Program-made: the position numbers and the translations under genes
Notes under the pieces: generated by a model
The model's input: the letters and a program-made list of their open reading frames with translations, nothing else
Database searches by the model: none
Told to the model about the DNA's origin: nothing
Assembly: GCA_003482455.1 (NCBI GenBank)
Contig: DMYW01000012.1
Location: forward strand, 4,965-68,964
Reading direction: 5' to 3'
Source: Rheinheimera sp.
GTDB taxonomy: Bacteria > Pseudomonadota > Gammaproteobacteria > Enterobacterales > Alteromonadaceae
Length of the DNA stretch: 64,000 nt
In this document: positions 8,615 to 17,315 of the stretch, piece after piece
Position numbering within the stretch: the stretch's first letter is position 1
Layout: each line of letters opens with the position of its first letter

Positions 8615-8998
8615 ATGCAAGACTTCGGTATCCAAATTCTGCAAATCCCACCTTTTGATGACGCTATTCGCGAGCACTGGGAAGTCAGCGCTCATGATGT
8701 TGATTTATTTGGTTTTTCGGCCTTGTGTGAACCAGCCATGCAGTATCCATGGAGCCTGTGCATCAATGTGGCCGAGTTTGTCACCGAAGAGCCTTTCGCC
8801 AGCGAGTTTCGTCAAGGTATTGCTAATGCCATTAGCGCGGTTACCGGCGTGCAGTCGATGGAAGAAGCGGCGGCGGATGTGTGGGTGGTCAGCGGTGAGC
8901 CGGACGGCGAGGCGTTAGTGCACGCGGTGTTGTTGTATCTAGTCGAGATGTCACCGCAGCTGCAAGCCGTGTTATCACAGCAGCGCAGTACGCATTAA
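8615..8998 (+). CDS. hypothetical cytosolic protein
   Basis: 127 residues, acidic, with no signal or membrane segment. It shows alternating strand/helix character: an N-terminal aromatic part (FGIQILQIPPFDDAIREHW) and a helical C-terminus (GEALVHAVLLYLVEMSPQLQAVL). No recognised family. The start ATG has a weak GAG at good spacing. A competing frame inside it (8583-8918) is rejected because its codon use is unlike the neighbours. Confidence 0.55.
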   Translation: MQDFGIQILQIPPFDDAIREHWEVSAHDVDLFGFSALCEPAMQYPWSLCINVAEFVTEEPFASEFRQGIANAISAVTGVQSMEEAAADVWVVSGEPDGEALVHAVLLYLVEMSPQLQAVLSQQRSTH

Positions 8999-9056
8999 TG
9001 TCGATGTGGTAAGGCTGCATCGCAAGGCGATGTGCGCTTTCCTTGCTGCAACAGGA

Positions 9057-9087
9057 TGTGCGGTAGAACCCTTTGTGCTACCGCACA
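9057..9087. repeat. perfect 10-bp inverted repeat
   Basis: TGTGCGGTAG and CTACCGCACA flank an 11-base loop in the convergent region between the hypothetical gene and the CoA-transferase gene. No T-tract follows on either strand. It could still act as a terminator stem or stabilise mRNA ends. Confidence 0.45.
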
Positions 9088-9107
9088 CTTCGCAGCGACC
9101 AGCTCGG

Positions 9108-9137
9108 TCGCGACACACCTAGTCGCGACACACTTAG
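9108..9137. repeat. 15-bp tandem direct repeat, two copies
   Basis: TCGCGACACACCTAG at 9108-9122 is followed immediately by TCGCGACACACTTAG (one mismatch) and then a decayed third start (TCACTAG). It is in non-coding DNA just after the 3' end of the CoA-transferase gene. Confidence 0.6.
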
Positions 9138-9170
9138 TCACTAGTTACGTTACCACTACAGATTTAATCA

Positions 9171-10454
9171 CTAAGCACGGACGCGCAGGCCCCAATCGTC
9201 AAAGGCTTGGCGCGCTAGCTGCTCTCGAAACTGCGGTGCGGCGATGTTGATCAGTGCTTGTGCCCGCTCGGTCAGGCTCTTGTTGCGCAAATACGCCACA
9301 CCAAATTCGGTGACTATGTAATGCACATGCGCGCGCGTGGTGACAACGCCTGCGCCAGGGCTTAGCAGTGAGCTAATGCGTGACACTTTGCCACCGGCGG
9401 CTGTGGCGGGCAGGGCGATGATGGCGCGGCCACCTTCCGACAGCGATGCGCCGCGCACGAAGTCCATCTGACCACCAACCCCAGAGTAAATCTTGGTGCC
9501 GAGTGAATCGGCACAGACTTGGCCGGATAAATCCACTTGCAAGGCGCTATTGATCGCCACCACTTGCGGGTTTTGCCGGATCACCGCGGTGTCGTTGGTG
9601 TAGGCCACGTCTAAAAACACCACTTCTGGGTTGTCGTCGACAAAGTCGTATAACTTGTTGCTGCCCATCGCAAACGTCGTGACGATTTTGCCTGGGTGTT
9701 TTTTCTTATTGCGGTTGGTGAACACGCCTTTCTCTAACAGTGCCAGCACACCATCAGAAAACATTTCGGTGTGAATGCCCAGATGTTGCCGATCGCCCAA
9801 ACAAGCCAGTGTCGCGTCAGGAATAGCACCAATGCCCATTTGCAAGCAGTCGCCATCCCGAATGAGCGAGGCGACGTTGCGGCCAATTTGTTGCGTGACA
9901 GGGTCTTGCTCGGCTGGCAAATGCTCGGGGACCACCGAGTCGATTTCGACATAAGCGGCAAAGTCGTTTAAGTGCACAAACGAATCGCCGTGGGTGCGTG
10001 GCATGTTGGGGTTGATTTGCGCGATCACCCGTTTGGCTTTTTGCATGGCGGCGCGGGTGGCTTCAACCGAGATGCCCAAACTGCACAGACCGTGTTTATC
10101 CGGCGGCGACACTTGCACTATGGCGGTGTCGATCACTTGCTCGCCACTGCGAAATAACTTCGGGATCTCAGATAAAAAGATCGGCACATAATCGGCCATG
10201 CCGCAGTTAATGGCCGGGCGCGTGGGGCCGCCGACAAAAAACACCCGTTGCCGCAGATGGCCTTGCAGCGCGGGGTCACATAAAGCGCCGCTTTTTTCGG
10301 TGTGCAAACTGAGTAAGGTTAGATCGCGTTTATCAAGCGCGACACGCGCCAAGCTGTCCAACAGCGAATAAGGCGTAGCGGCCATCGAGTGGCACCACAA
10401 GGTGTCGCCGTCTTGGATTAAATTCAGGGCTTGTTCGGCGCTGGTCATTTTCAT
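9171..10454 (-). CDS. acetyl-CoA hydrolase/CoA-transferase family protein
   Basis: 427 residues, the usual size of the Cat1/4-hydroxybutyrate CoA-transferase group, which moves CoA between acyl groups and acetate through a glutamyl-CoA thioester. The candidate catalytic Glu sits in LGIHTEMFSDGVL. The glycine-rich CoA loop SGVGGQMDFVRGASLSEGG and the block VVTTRAHVHYIVTEFGVAYL are both typical. GGAGAACCCCCG ahead of the ATG supports the start. The divergent AraC/GyrI gene is not its neighbour in operon terms. Natural substrate cannot be told from sequence. Confidence 0.85.
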   Translation of the reverse strand: MKMTSAEQALNLIQDGDTLWCHSMAATPYSLLDSLARVALDKRDLTLLSLHTEKSGALCDPALQGHLRQRVFFVGGPTRPAINCGMADYVPIFLSEIPKLFRSGEQVIDTAIVQVSPPDKHGLCSLGISVEATRAAMQKAKRVIAQINPNMPRTHGDSFVHLNDFAAYVEIDSVVPEHLPAEQDPVTQQIGRNVASLIRDGDCLQMGIGAIPDATLACLGDRQHLGIHTEMFSDGVLALLEKGVFTNRNKKKHPGKIVTTFAMGSNKLYDFVDDNPEVVFLDVAYTNDTAVIRQNPQVVAINSALQVDLSGQVCADSLGTKIYSGVGGQMDFVRGASLSEGGRAIIALPATAAGGKVSRISSLLSPGAGVVTTRAHVHYIVTEFGVAYLRNKSLTERAQALINIAAPQFREQLARQAFDDWGLRVRA

Positions 10455-10571
10455 CGGGGGTTCTCCGGAACTGGCTATCGAAGCGAAAGCGGGGCTCTAT
10501 TGCCGTCAGATTAGCAAAAGAGGAACAGACACCAGTGTAGATGCAAATCCCTGTTGGCAATGTGACTTACA

Positions 10572-11486
10572 TCAAAGTTGCTGGGGAGAAGCGGCAATTG
10601 GGTCTGTACTGAGTTCACCCTCGTCGCCCGTCAGTAGCGGCACCAGCAACAAGGATTCGGCTTGGTCGGCCGGCACATCTGGAAAAAACTTCAATCGTTG
10701 CAGCAGGATAGGTTGGTCAGCGAGTTGCAAGCCTTGCTTTGGCAGCCATTGCTGCAATAGCCAGCGCACGGCCGGCTCTATGTTGGCATCGCTGCCGTGG
10801 ATCTGCACGCTAGCGTACCAGCCCGCAGCAAGCGTTGCTGCGCGCACCGCTTGGTCATTGCTTGGCACAGCGGCGCATTCGCAGGCGAGACCAAAACGGT
10901 AGTCACCGTCTTCGCATTGCGTCGGGTCGTCGTACAACAGGTTATAGGTGGCACTGATACTAGGTGGCAGGCGGTGCTGCTTTCGAAAGGCGATAAACTG
11001 GCGGATGCTGTTGCCTAGTTGCCAAGGTGCGCCGCGGTGCTCCAGCAAAGCCACCGGCGTCGCTTGCCGTGATACCAGCTGCACCTCGTACGAGGGCGAA
11101 GCAGCGCTACTGGCACGACTGTTGGTCAATTGAGTGATGGCATCTTGCCAGGCCAGCCAGTCCGGGTGTTGGCGAAATGCGCGCGGGCTTTGCCCGACAA
11201 ACTGCTGAAATGCCCGCGTAAAAGCTTCGCTGGATTGAAAGCCGGCCTCAAGCGCTATGTCTAACACTGAGCTGGCGCGAAAGGCTAGTTGGCTGGCTGC
11301 ACGATCTAGGGTCAACAAGCGCCGATAGCGCATAACGGAGAGACCCGTATGCAGTGAAAACAGCCGCTGAAAGTGGCTAGGGGCGCAGTGGGCCAGTGCG
11401 GCAAGCTCGTTCAGTGTGAGCTCGGGTTGGGTTTGCATGGCTTCTAACACCAGCGGCAAACGTTGCTGAAAACGACTAACAGGCAT
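10572..11486 (-). CDS. AraC-family regulator with GyrI-like ligand domain
   Basis: 304 residues from the ATG at 11486, preferred over 11522 because GAGGTGCCAC stands directly before it. Residues about 10-110 hold two AraC helix-turn-helix motifs (LTLNELAALAHCAPSHFQRLF and SVLDIALEAGFQSSEAFTRAF, then PRAFR). The remainder is a GyrI/SOUL-like ligand-binding domain of the Rob/SoxS-GyrI type (YEVQLVSRQATPVALLEHRG, then the C-terminal FFPDVPADQAESLLLVPL). With the DNA-binding half first, this is the Rob-like arrangement. Ligand and targets unknown. Confidence 0.85.
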   Translation of the reverse strand: MPVSRFQQRLPLVLEAMQTQPELTLNELAALAHCAPSHFQRLFSLHTGLSVMRYRRLLTLDRAASQLAFRASSVLDIALEAGFQSSEAFTRAFQQFVGQSPRAFRQHPDWLAWQDAITQLTNSRASSAASPSYEVQLVSRQATPVALLEHRGAPWQLGNSIRQFIAFRKQHRLPPSISATYNLLYDDPTQCEDGDYRFGLACECAAVPSNDQAVRAATLAAGWYASVQIHGSDANIEPAVRWLLQQWLPKQGLQLADQPILLQRLKFFPDVPADQAESLLLVPLLTGDEGELSTDPIAASPQQL

Positions 11487-11575
11487 GTGGCACCTCGGTA
11501 TTTGGGCTCTGGATGCCGTCAATTGTGCCGCGAAATAACGTCAAAAACTTGATGAAAATGCTGCTGCAATGAACT

Positions 11576-12091
11576 TTACGCGTTTTGTGCCTGCAACCGA
11601 GTTGGTGCAGATGCCAGCTGGTGATGGCCGCTGAGCACCACATCAAACTGGGCACCGTGTAGCACTGTGATATCGACATCATCGGCAAACACCATCAAAA
11701 ATGCCAGCCGACCATCGGCTTGTTCAAACCAACCGGTTTGGCAATCTAAAAATTCCATACCACGACGACGTTGCATCGGCTGGCTTTGGTTACACAGCCA
11801 TTCGGCCCAACTCAAGTGTTCTACGCGTTGGATATCCGATAGCGGTATACGGCAGCTAAAAAAGCCAGAGCGAACCTGCAATTGCTGGCCGCGCGTGCGA
11901 ACCTTGTTCAGCATCAAACTAAACGACAGTAACAAAAACAGCAGGCAGCACAGCAGCACAAAGGCGTAGACATACTGAATATTTGCACTTTCAGCTGGGA
12001 TTAACTGCAATAACAACAAGGCGGGAAAACAAGTCACAAATAAAAACAACAGAGCGATGGCGCGAAACTGAATGCTGTATGTGATCTGCAC
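11576..12091 (-). CDS. membrane-anchored PH-like domain protein
   Basis: 171 residues from a GTG at 12091 that has GGAGAGAGCCC before it. Two N-terminal transmembrane helices (about 8-30 and 38-60) form a hairpin. A basic stretch (NKVRTRGQQ) follows, then a beta-rich cytosolic domain beginning LQVRSGFFSCRIPLSDIQRVEH, which resembles bacterial PH (bPH) domains. No partner gene. Function unknown. Confidence 0.6.
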   Translation of the reverse strand: MQITYSIQFRAIALLFLFVTCFPALLLLQLIPAESANIQYVYAFVLLCCLLFLLLSFSLMLNKVRTRGQQLQVRSGFFSCRIPLSDIQRVEHLSWAEWLCNQSQPMQRRRGMEFLDCQTGWFEQADGRLAFLMVFADDVDITVLHGAQFDVVLSGHHQLASAPTRLQAQNA

Positions 12092-12230
12092 GGGCTCTCT
12101 CCGAAAACTAAAGTGTTTGGTTACTGTAGCATCGGTTTATAGAAGTGTTGACAAAATATTTACCAAATAAGTGCAACTGCTTAAAAAATGGGATAAAAAA
12201 CTTGGCCTGCAACCCACATTGGTCCTGCAT

Positions 12231-12258
12231 AAAAAACAAAAAGGGCCGATTGGCCCTT
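12231..12258 (-). terminator. intrinsic terminator of cysA
   Basis: On the minus strand AAGGGCC, loop AATC, GGCCCTT, then TTTGTTTTTT. A strong GC-stem with a T-tract lies 47 bases after the cysA stop. Confidence 0.9.
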
Positions 12259-12304
12259 GTGCTGTAGTGGTGACGCGTGGTCGTGGCGAATGGGTCAGCG
12301 GCCG

Positions 12305-13369
12305 TTAAATGCCTTCACCTAAAAACACCCGGCTGTAGCGCGGTTTTAAATAGGTGTGTTGACCGGTGGATAAACCTAGCTGCTTAAAGCGTTGTTTATC
12401 CAGTTCGACGTGGATCAGTTGGTCATCGCTCAGCGATTGCAGTTCTAAGCGCACCGTCGGGCCAACGACGGTAATTAAATCCAAGCGTGCAGCGATGGCT
12501 TCGTCTTCAGCGTGGTGCAAGACGTCAATTTCGTGTGGACGAACATACGCCAACCCTGGTTGTTCGATGTGCGCATCGCTGGCCGGTTGGTCCGCAGCGC
12601 TTGGCTGGATCAGTTGATCGCCACTGCGCACGCGGGCGTGGAACAAATTGACGGTACCCAAGAACTCATAAACAAACGGGTTCGCCGGGTGGTCATAGAC
12701 GTGCTCTGGCGTGCCTTCTTGTTCAATGCGACCTTTGTTCATCACCACGATACGATCGGCCACTTCTAAGGCTTCTTCTTGGTCGTGTGTTACAAACACG
12801 GACGTGACATGGATTTCGTCGTGCAGGCGGCGTAACCAGCGGCGCAGCTCAGCGCGAACCTTGGCGTCGAGGGCGCCAAACGGCTCGTCCAGCAGCAACA
12901 CTTTCGGTTCAACCGCTAATGCTCGCGCTAGCGCGATACGTTGCCGTTGTCCACCCGACAGTTGTGATGGGTAGCGATCGGCAGTCCAATCCAGCTGGAC
13001 CAGCTCGAGTAAACGTTTAACGCGCTTAGTGATTTCAGCACTGGATGGCCGAAATTTTTTCGGTTTCACCGTCAGACCAAACGCCACGTTTTCCGCCACT
13101 GTCATGTGTTTAAACAAGGCGTAATGCTGGAACACAAAACCGACGCCCCGTTCACTGACGTGCTGCTGTGAAATATCTTCGCCGTGGAACAGGATATTGC
13201 CGCTGTCAGCTTGTTCTAAACCGGCAATCAGGCGCAACAAGGTGGTTTTGCCTGAACCTGATGGGCCAAGCAACGCGGTCAATTCGCCACTTTGAATGGT
13301 CAAACTGACGTCATCGACGGCTTTGAAATCGCCGAAATTTTTCCGCAGTTGCTGAACTTCAATACTCAT
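12305..13369 (-). CDS. cysA: sulfate/thiosulfate ABC transporter ATP-binding protein
   Basis: 354 residues from the ATG at 13369 (GAGGCCAGC before it), CysA's usual length. Walker A is GPSGSGKTT, the Q-loop [20 protein letters not shown], the signature [15 protein letters not shown] and Walker [13 protein letters not shown], with H-loop [12 protein letters not shown]. This is the MalK/CysA class. The C-terminal TOBE-like part ends [19 protein letters not shown] as in CysA. It should energise sulfate/thiosulfate import, but no sulfate permease or binding-protein genes are in the window, so partners must be encoded elsewhere. It is likely cotranscribed with the 39-codon ORF just before it. Confidence 0.9.
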   Translation of the reverse strand: MSIEVQQLRKNFGDFKAVDDVSLTIQSGELTALLGPSGSGKTTLLRLIAGLEQADSGNILFHGEDISQQHVSERGVGFVFQHYALFKHMTVAENVAFGLTVKPKKFRPSSAEITKRVKRLLELVQLDWTADRYPSQLSGGQRQRIALARALAVEPKVLLLDEPFGALDAKVRAELRRWLRRLHDEIHVTSVFVTHDQEEALEVADRIVVMNKGRIEQEGTPEHVYDHPANPFVYEFLGTVNLFHARVRSGDQLIQPSAADQPASDAHIEQPGLAYVRPHEIDVLHHAEDEAIAARLDLITVVGPTVRLELQSLSDDQLIHVELDKQRFKQLGLSTGQHTYLKPRYSRVFLGEGI

Positions 13370-13376
13370 GCTGGCC

Positions 13377-13496
13377 TCAGTTGCTTCCAAAACGGTGGGT
13401 GTCTGTGGACGTGACTAAGCCTTCGGCGCGTTGCAGCGCTTGATCAAACCAGCTGCACCAATGAGTAAACCATTGTTGAAGTTGCGCTTGGGTCAT
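13377..13496 (-). CDS. 39-residue small ORF coupled to cysA
   Basis: The minus strand has GGAGACAAGC, an ATG at 13496, then [19 protein letters not shown] and on to a C-terminal HRFGSN and stop. The stop TGA is part of the TGAGGCCAGCATG that serves cysA: the stop overlaps the cysA ribosome-binding site and lies 7 bases before the cysA start. A proper ribosome-binding site, sensible codon use and tight coupling make it a likely real gene. The Trp-rich amphipathic helix suggests a membrane- or transporter-associated peptide (inference). A translated leader controlling cysA is the alternative. Confidence 0.6.
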   Translation of the reverse strand: MTQAQLQQWFTHWCSWFDQALQRAEGLVTSTDTHRFGSN

Positions 13497-13647
13497 GCTT
13501 GTCTCCATTTAGACATCTATATGCCTGCGCATTTAAACAGAGGTTTTTAATAACTTTAAATACTTTTTGGGAGCAAGGTTATAACCAAACGTCGGAAAGA
13601 AGGCGGGGGATGGGGCAAAAGCGACAGTCAAAGTGCTGAGGAAAGAT

Positions 13648-13680
13648 GCCGTGAGCGGTCGGGGAGAGTTCGCTCACAGC
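13648..13680 (-). terminator. hairpin after the secreted-protein gene
   Basis: On the minus strand GCTGTGAGCG and CGCTCACGGC pair over ten positions (one G-T) around a 13-base loop, 12 bases after the stop. The following ATCTTTCCT is a poor T-tract, so termination efficiency is doubtful. Confidence 0.5.
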
Positions 13681-13691
13681 ACCCAAAAACA

Positions 13692-14054
13692 TTAGAAGCC
13701 AGTTTCGTACATAGCGGTCGCGCTGGTTTCTTCATAAGTACCGTTTTGGTACAAAATGGTGGCGGTCAGTTCATACGGTGAATATGGATACAGCGGGAAC
13801 GCACATGTTGTCGCCGTCGCTGAGCATGTTGGCGCGTTGCTCCACAGCACTTGTTTTACCGGCGCAGCCAGGTTTTCGATGCGGAAGTTGACTGTCGTTG
13901 GTTTGTTGTTGAGGACCATCGACATACCAAAACAGTTGCTGCTGTAACCACCGAATGATTGTTTGGCAGTTACTTTGCAGGTTAATTGAGCGGCCATAGC
14001 GCTGCCACCAAGCAGGGCACATGCCAGTAAACCGGTGCGGATCAGAGTATTCAT
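13692..14054 (-). CDS. small secreted cysteine-containing protein, unknown
   Basis: 120 residues with a clear Sec signal peptide (MNTLIRTGLLACALLGGSAMA, cleavage after AMA). The mature part has four cysteines (QLTCKVTA, YSSNCFGM, APTCSATATTCAF) likely forming two disulfides, and is beta-rich with no membrane helix. AAGGAAAACTCG before the ATG supports the start. The layout resembles small periplasmic beta-sandwich proteins. No named family. Monocistronic by position. Confidence 0.7.
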   Translation of the reverse strand: MNTLIRTGLLACALLGGSAMAAQLTCKVTAKQSFGGYSSNCFGMSMVLNNKPTTVNFRIENLAAPVKQVLWSNAPTCSATATTCAFPLYPYSPYELTATILYQNGTYEETSATAMYETGF

Positions 14055-14348
14055 CGAGTTTTCCTTTTGATGAGTTATGTGTAGGCCGGGAACACAGCCA
14101 TGCTGCTAAGCAGCGATTTCAGTCAACGCGGTTTCGATGGCAACTGCAACAGCGAACAAAATTCATCAAATTTTTATCAAGGTTTTGTCAGATCTTTGAC
14201 AACGCGGAACAAGAATTGGTGAATAAATCAGCAAGTAGAGGCGGTGGCTGCATATGCTTTGCTGCAGAAAAAGCAGACAGCAATTGCCGCAGCCTGTATA
14301 ATCCCGCACCTTTTTTAGGGGTATCCCCGTCACGTTAAGGAACTTGCC

Positions 14349-14687
14349 ATGAGCCAATTACCACCATGCCCACAATGCCAATCGCCGTATGCCTATGAAG
14401 ACGGCTCGCAGTTGGTCTGCCCAGAATGTGGTCACGAATGGCAACCCGGTGCGACAGCCGCCGCTGACGATGCCAAAGTGATCCGCGACTCTGCCGGCAA
14501 CGTGCTGCAAGACGGTGATACTGTCACTGTGATCAAAGACTTAAAAGTCAAAGGTTCGTCGTTAGTGGTGAAGATCGGCACTAAAGTCAAAGGCATTCGG
14601 CTAGTCGATGGCGACCATGACATCGATTGCAAAATCGACGGGTTTGGCGCGATGAAACTCAAATCTGAGTTCGTGAAAAAGGTGTAA
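14349..14687 (+). CDS. yjdM: PhnA/YjdM family zinc-ribbon protein
   Basis: 112 residues. The N-terminal zinc ribbon (CPQC at about 8-11, CPEC at about 26-29) is followed by the PhnA beta-barrel domain. The signature there is [20 protein letters not shown], then [20 protein letters not shown], with C-terminal [15 protein letters not shown]. Full length for the family. Despite the name it is not a phosphonate lyase subunit, and its role is unsettled. The ATG has TAAGGAACTTGCC before it. A strong terminator follows. Confidence 0.92.
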   Translation: MSQLPPCPQCQSPYAYEDGSQLVCPECGHEWQPGATAAADDAKVIRDSAGNVLQDGDTVTVIKDLKVKGSSLVVKIGTKVKGIRLVDGDHDIDCKIDGFGAMKLKSEFVKKV

Positions 14688-14742
14688 GCGACCTGGCCCG
14701 TCAGCACCTTGTGCTACGTTGCGCTATGTCTAACCTCTTTAT

Positions 14743-14779
14743 AACAACAAACCCCAGCACGCTGGGGTTTGTTGTTTTT
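14743..14779. terminator. bidirectional intrinsic terminator
   Basis: AACAACAAACCCCAGC and GCTGGGGTTTGTTGTT pair perfectly over 16 bases around AC, with TTT on the right and an A-run on the left. It lies between the convergent yjdM gene and the small membrane-protein gene and can serve both. Confidence 0.92.
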
Positions 14780-14860
14780 CACGGGACTGCCACGAGCCGA
14801 TGGCTGCTGTGCTAATCCAGTGCGTGTTACCGTGCGGTTCCTGACCTTGCCGGCTTGCTG

Positions 14861-15094
14861 CTAATAGCGTTCGCGGCGGTTGCTAAACGTTGCCGCATCT
14901 AAAATCGACCACAAGTGCACCACGACCGCGATGACTGGAGGCACTATGAGAATCCACAAGAAATAACCCACGCCACACACTAAGAAAAACAAAATTGCTG
15001 GGAGTAAACGCCCTTGGACCAATTGACCAAGCCCAGGGAATGGAATGTTGCATAATGCGGCAATCACATTACCGCCGGAACCTTGTTCTGCCAT
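14861..15094 (-). CDS. 77-residue membrane protein (TM2-like)
   Basis: Start at 15094 because GGAGATAGCC stands just before this ATG. The longer frame to 15196 has no site. Two hydrophobic segments are preceded by NIPFPGLGQLVQGRLLPAILFF, which resembles the P-G-x-G-x-x-x-x-G entry of TM2-domain proteins, then LWILIVPPVIAVVVHLWSILDA. The charged tail is NRRERY. Function unknown; proteins like this are common orphans. It ends toward the shared terminator at 14743-14779. Confidence 0.7.
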   Translation of the reverse strand: MAEQGSGGNVIAALCNIPFPGLGQLVQGRLLPAILFFLVCGVGYFLWILIVPPVIAVVVHLWSILDAATFSNRRERY

Positions 15095-15217
15095 GGCTAT
15101 CTCCTTAAAAATGTTCAAAGCCTTATTTTGTGACTTTAACGCAAAAAATCTGCGCGTCACGGCTTTATCTGTAACAGGCTGTAATCGCCGACACATTTGA
15201 GGTCAAAACAGGCCATC

Positions 15218-15637
15218 CTAGTGGCTGCTTGCGCCTTCTTGCATCACAAACCCGAGTTTTTGCATGCCGCTTTGTTGCACCACCGCCATCACTTGCGCCA
15301 CTTTTTCATAGGGGACGGCTTTGTCGCCCCGCAGTTGCAGTTCGGGTTGTTCGGGTAGCGTTGCCAGCGGCTGTAAGCGCGTCGCTAATTCGCTCAGGCT
15401 AATTGCCTCTTGGTGCCAAAACAGCTGGCCAGTTGCATCGACAGACAACGCGATGGTTTCAGGTTTGGCCTGCGCAGGGGCGGCGCTGGCTTGCGGTAAA
15501 TTCACTTTCACCGCATCGGTGAGCACCGGCACCGTCAGCATAAAGATAATCAGTAGCACCAGCATGACATCGACCAGCGGCGTCATGTTGATTTCGCTCA
15601 GCTCGTTGTCGTCTTGAAAATCATTGCCAAAGGCCAT
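15218..15637 (-). CDS. exbD: TonB-system protein ExbD
   Basis: 139 residues: a short cytosolic N-terminus (DDNELSEINMTPLVDVMLVLLIIFML), one transmembrane helix with the essential aspartate in PLVDVMLVLLI, and a periplasmic domain. The start overlaps the exbB stop as TAATG, so the two are translationally coupled. With ExbB it forms the proton-driven motor that energises TonB (family knowledge). It is the last gene of the Fur-regulated tonB-exbB-exbD operon. Confidence 0.93.
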   Translation of the reverse strand: MAFGNDFQDDNELSEINMTPLVDVMLVLLIIFMLTVPVLTDAVKVNLPQASAAPAQAKPETIALSVDATGQLFWHQEAISLSELATRLQPLATLPEQPELQLRGDKAVPYEKVAQVMAVVQQSGMQKLGFVMQEGASSH

Positions 15638-16365
15638 TAGGCGGCTCCTTGTAGACGTTCACTGCGCTGCGGTTGCTTTTGCGCCGGTGCTGCGCCCGTT
15701 AATAAATACGCATGCAGTTGAAACGCAAACCGATTAAAGCGGGCGCTGTTGGCTTTGTTGGCGCGGCCAAAGGCGTTGTACGCAAGTACAGCTGGGATGG
15801 CCACGGCTAACCCAAAGGCAGTCATGATCAAGGCTTCGCCGACTGGGCCGGCAATTTTGCTGATATCGGCTTGGCCACTGGCGCCGATACTAACCAGCGC
15901 GTGATAAATACCCCAGACGGTGCCAAACAAGCCGATAAAAGGCGCCACCGAACCGGTTGATGCCAGAATCGCTAAACCGCGTTGTTGTTGCTCGTTGCAC
16001 TCGTCGATGGCGCCGCGCAGGCTTGACGTCAGCCAATCGGCCAGCGGCAACTGACCGTGCAAATCTTCGCTATGTGTGGCGTGATGTTGTGCCGCTTGTT
16101 GGCCTTGTTCGGCCAAATAGCCAAACGGCGCGAGTGGGCTTTGGGTATCGCCAAGCAGCTGCACGCCTGCACTAAAGCTTTGTGCATGCCAAAACTCAGC
16201 CGCTGCGCGGGCTTGTTGGCGCAGTTGCCACAAACGCCAAGCGCGGATAGCGATCACGCACCAACTGGCCAGCGACATCAAGGCGAGGATCAAGGCGACG
16301 CCTTTGATCACGCCGTCACTTTGCAGCCATAAGGCAGCAATGCCGTAGGGGTTGTCTTGCATCAT
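15637..16365 (-). CDS. exbB: TonB-system motor protein ExbB
   Basis: 242 residues of the MotA/TolQ/ExbB family. One N-terminal helix (about 17-36) and two C-terminal helices carry the conserved STGSVAPFIGLFGTVWGIYH and GPVGEALIMTAFGLAVAIPA blocks. The tail is basic. A Met-Met start follows AAGGATTTTTTTC. It forms the proton channel pentamer around ExbD. Gene order tonB, exbB, exbD with 42 bases after tonB indicates one transcript. Confidence 0.94.
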   Translation of the reverse strand: MMQDNPYGIAALWLQSDGVIKGVALILALMSLASWCVIAIRAWRLWQLRQQARAAAEFWHAQSFSAGVQLLGDTQSPLAPFGYLAEQGQQAAQHHATHSEDLHGQLPLADWLTSSLRGAIDECNEQQQRGLAILASTGSVAPFIGLFGTVWGIYHALVSIGASGQADISKIAGPVGEALIMTAFGLAVAIPAVLAYNAFGRANKANSARFNRFAFQLHAYLLTGAAPAQKQPQRSERLQGAA

Positions 16366-16407
16366 GAAAAAAATCCTTGTGTGGTAAACGAATAAATAGG
16401 TCAGTGG

Positions 16408-17097
16408 TTATGTTGCTGCGACATCGGTCAGCGAAAACCGCACCGGCAAGTCGTACCAAGCATCGACGGCTTGGCCAGCGCGTTGCGCCGGTTGAAAGCG
16501 CCACTGTTTGACAGCGCGCTCGGCCGCATCATCTAAGCGGCGAAACCCCGAGCTGGTTTTTAACTTCAGCTCCAGCAGCTCGCCATTGGCACCGACATGC
16601 ACTTCAAACCACACCACGCCTTGCTCACGTTTTTTGCGGGACGTCGGTGGGTAGGTGGGAGCGGCGTTCTGCAAACCTTGCGCTTCGGCTGTGGGTGCTT
16701 GATAGCTCGCCACTGTGCTTGATGGCGTGTCCGGCGCAGTCGCTGTAGGTGTTGCAGCGCTGCTGGATGCGGCACTGCTTGGCGCCGCAGGTGTCACCGC
16801 AGAGACTGCTGGCGTTGTTACCGTCGGTTTTGGTGGGTCATGCCGATGATGATGGCGCGGCTGCCGCTTGGGTTTCATTGGCTGCTTGGCTTGTATTGGC
16901 GGCTTGGCCGTTGGCGGTTGTTTCACGGCAGGAGTTGCGGCAGCGACAGGCGTATTCGCAGGTACCGCAGCACTTAGCAAGACAGCTTGCATCACCACGG
17001 GTTCTGCTTTGGCGGCGGGTTGTTGCCATAAAGCCACTACCACACCTGTATGTGCGGCCAACACAACACCTGCGATCCACCATTCGATCCGTTGCAT
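16408..17097 (-). CDS. tonB: energy transducer TonB
   Basis: 229 residues from the ATG at 17097; a GTG at 17106 is the alternative. An N-terminal anchor helix (EWWIAGVVLAAHTGVVVALW) is followed by a Pro/Lys- and His-rich span (KRQPRHHHRHDPPKP) across the periplasm, an Ala/Ser/Thr linker and the TonB C-terminal domain. That domain holds YPPTSRKKREQGVVWFEVHV, GFRRLDDAAERAVKQWRFQPA and GQAVDAWYDLPVRFSL. It couples the ExbBD motor to outer-membrane receptors such as the one at 46663. Its promoter carries a Fur box. Confidence 0.93.
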   Translation of the reverse strand: MQRIEWWIAGVVLAAHTGVVVALWQQPAAKAEPVVMQAVLLSAAVPANTPVAAATPAVKQPPTAKPPIQAKQPMKPKRQPRHHHRHDPPKPTVTTPAVSAVTPAAPSSAASSSAATPTATAPDTPSSTVASYQAPTAEAQGLQNAAPTYPPTSRKKREQGVVWFEVHVGANGELLELKLKTSSGFRRLDDAAERAVKQWRFQPAQRAGQAVDAWYDLPVRFSLTDVAAT

Positions 17098-17119
17098 CAA
17101 TTCCACTTAGTTTGCAAAT

Positions 17120-17161
17120 GATAATGATTCGCATTATATGCTTGGCGCGACTGTTTGCCAA
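17120..17161 (-). promoter_or_regulatory. Fur-boxed sigma70 promoter of tonB-exbB-exbD
   Basis: Minus-strand TTGGCA (17161-17156), a 17-base spacer and a perfect TATAAT (17138-17133). The plus-strand stretch GATAATGATTCGCATTATA at 17120-17138 matches 15 of 19 positions of the Fur consensus and covers the -10 and start region. Iron-loaded Fur would block polymerase. The same intergenic region serves the divergent large membrane-protein gene. Confidence 0.85.
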
Positions 17162-17315
17162 GCGCTGGTGTGTTTGGGTCAAGCATATTCAGGCGCCACT
17201 CAGATAAAGGCCGCCACTGTAGGTTGTTGTGATGACATTTTTTCACAGTGCGGCGCGCTTGGTTTCGCGGTCTGTTGTGTTAACGTAATGAAAAATATCT
17301 AGAAAGGAGTCGGCT

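Noticed and set aside
9057..9137. CRISPR-like repeats
   Set aside because: Only two tandem 15-mers without spacers.
10402..11133. Plus-strand frames opposite the AraC and CoA-transferase genes
   Set aside because: Composition follows the reverse of real genes; no start signals.
16749..17207. Plus-strand frames over tonB
   Set aside because: Reverse reading of the Pro/Ala-rich TonB linker; repeats explain the open frame.
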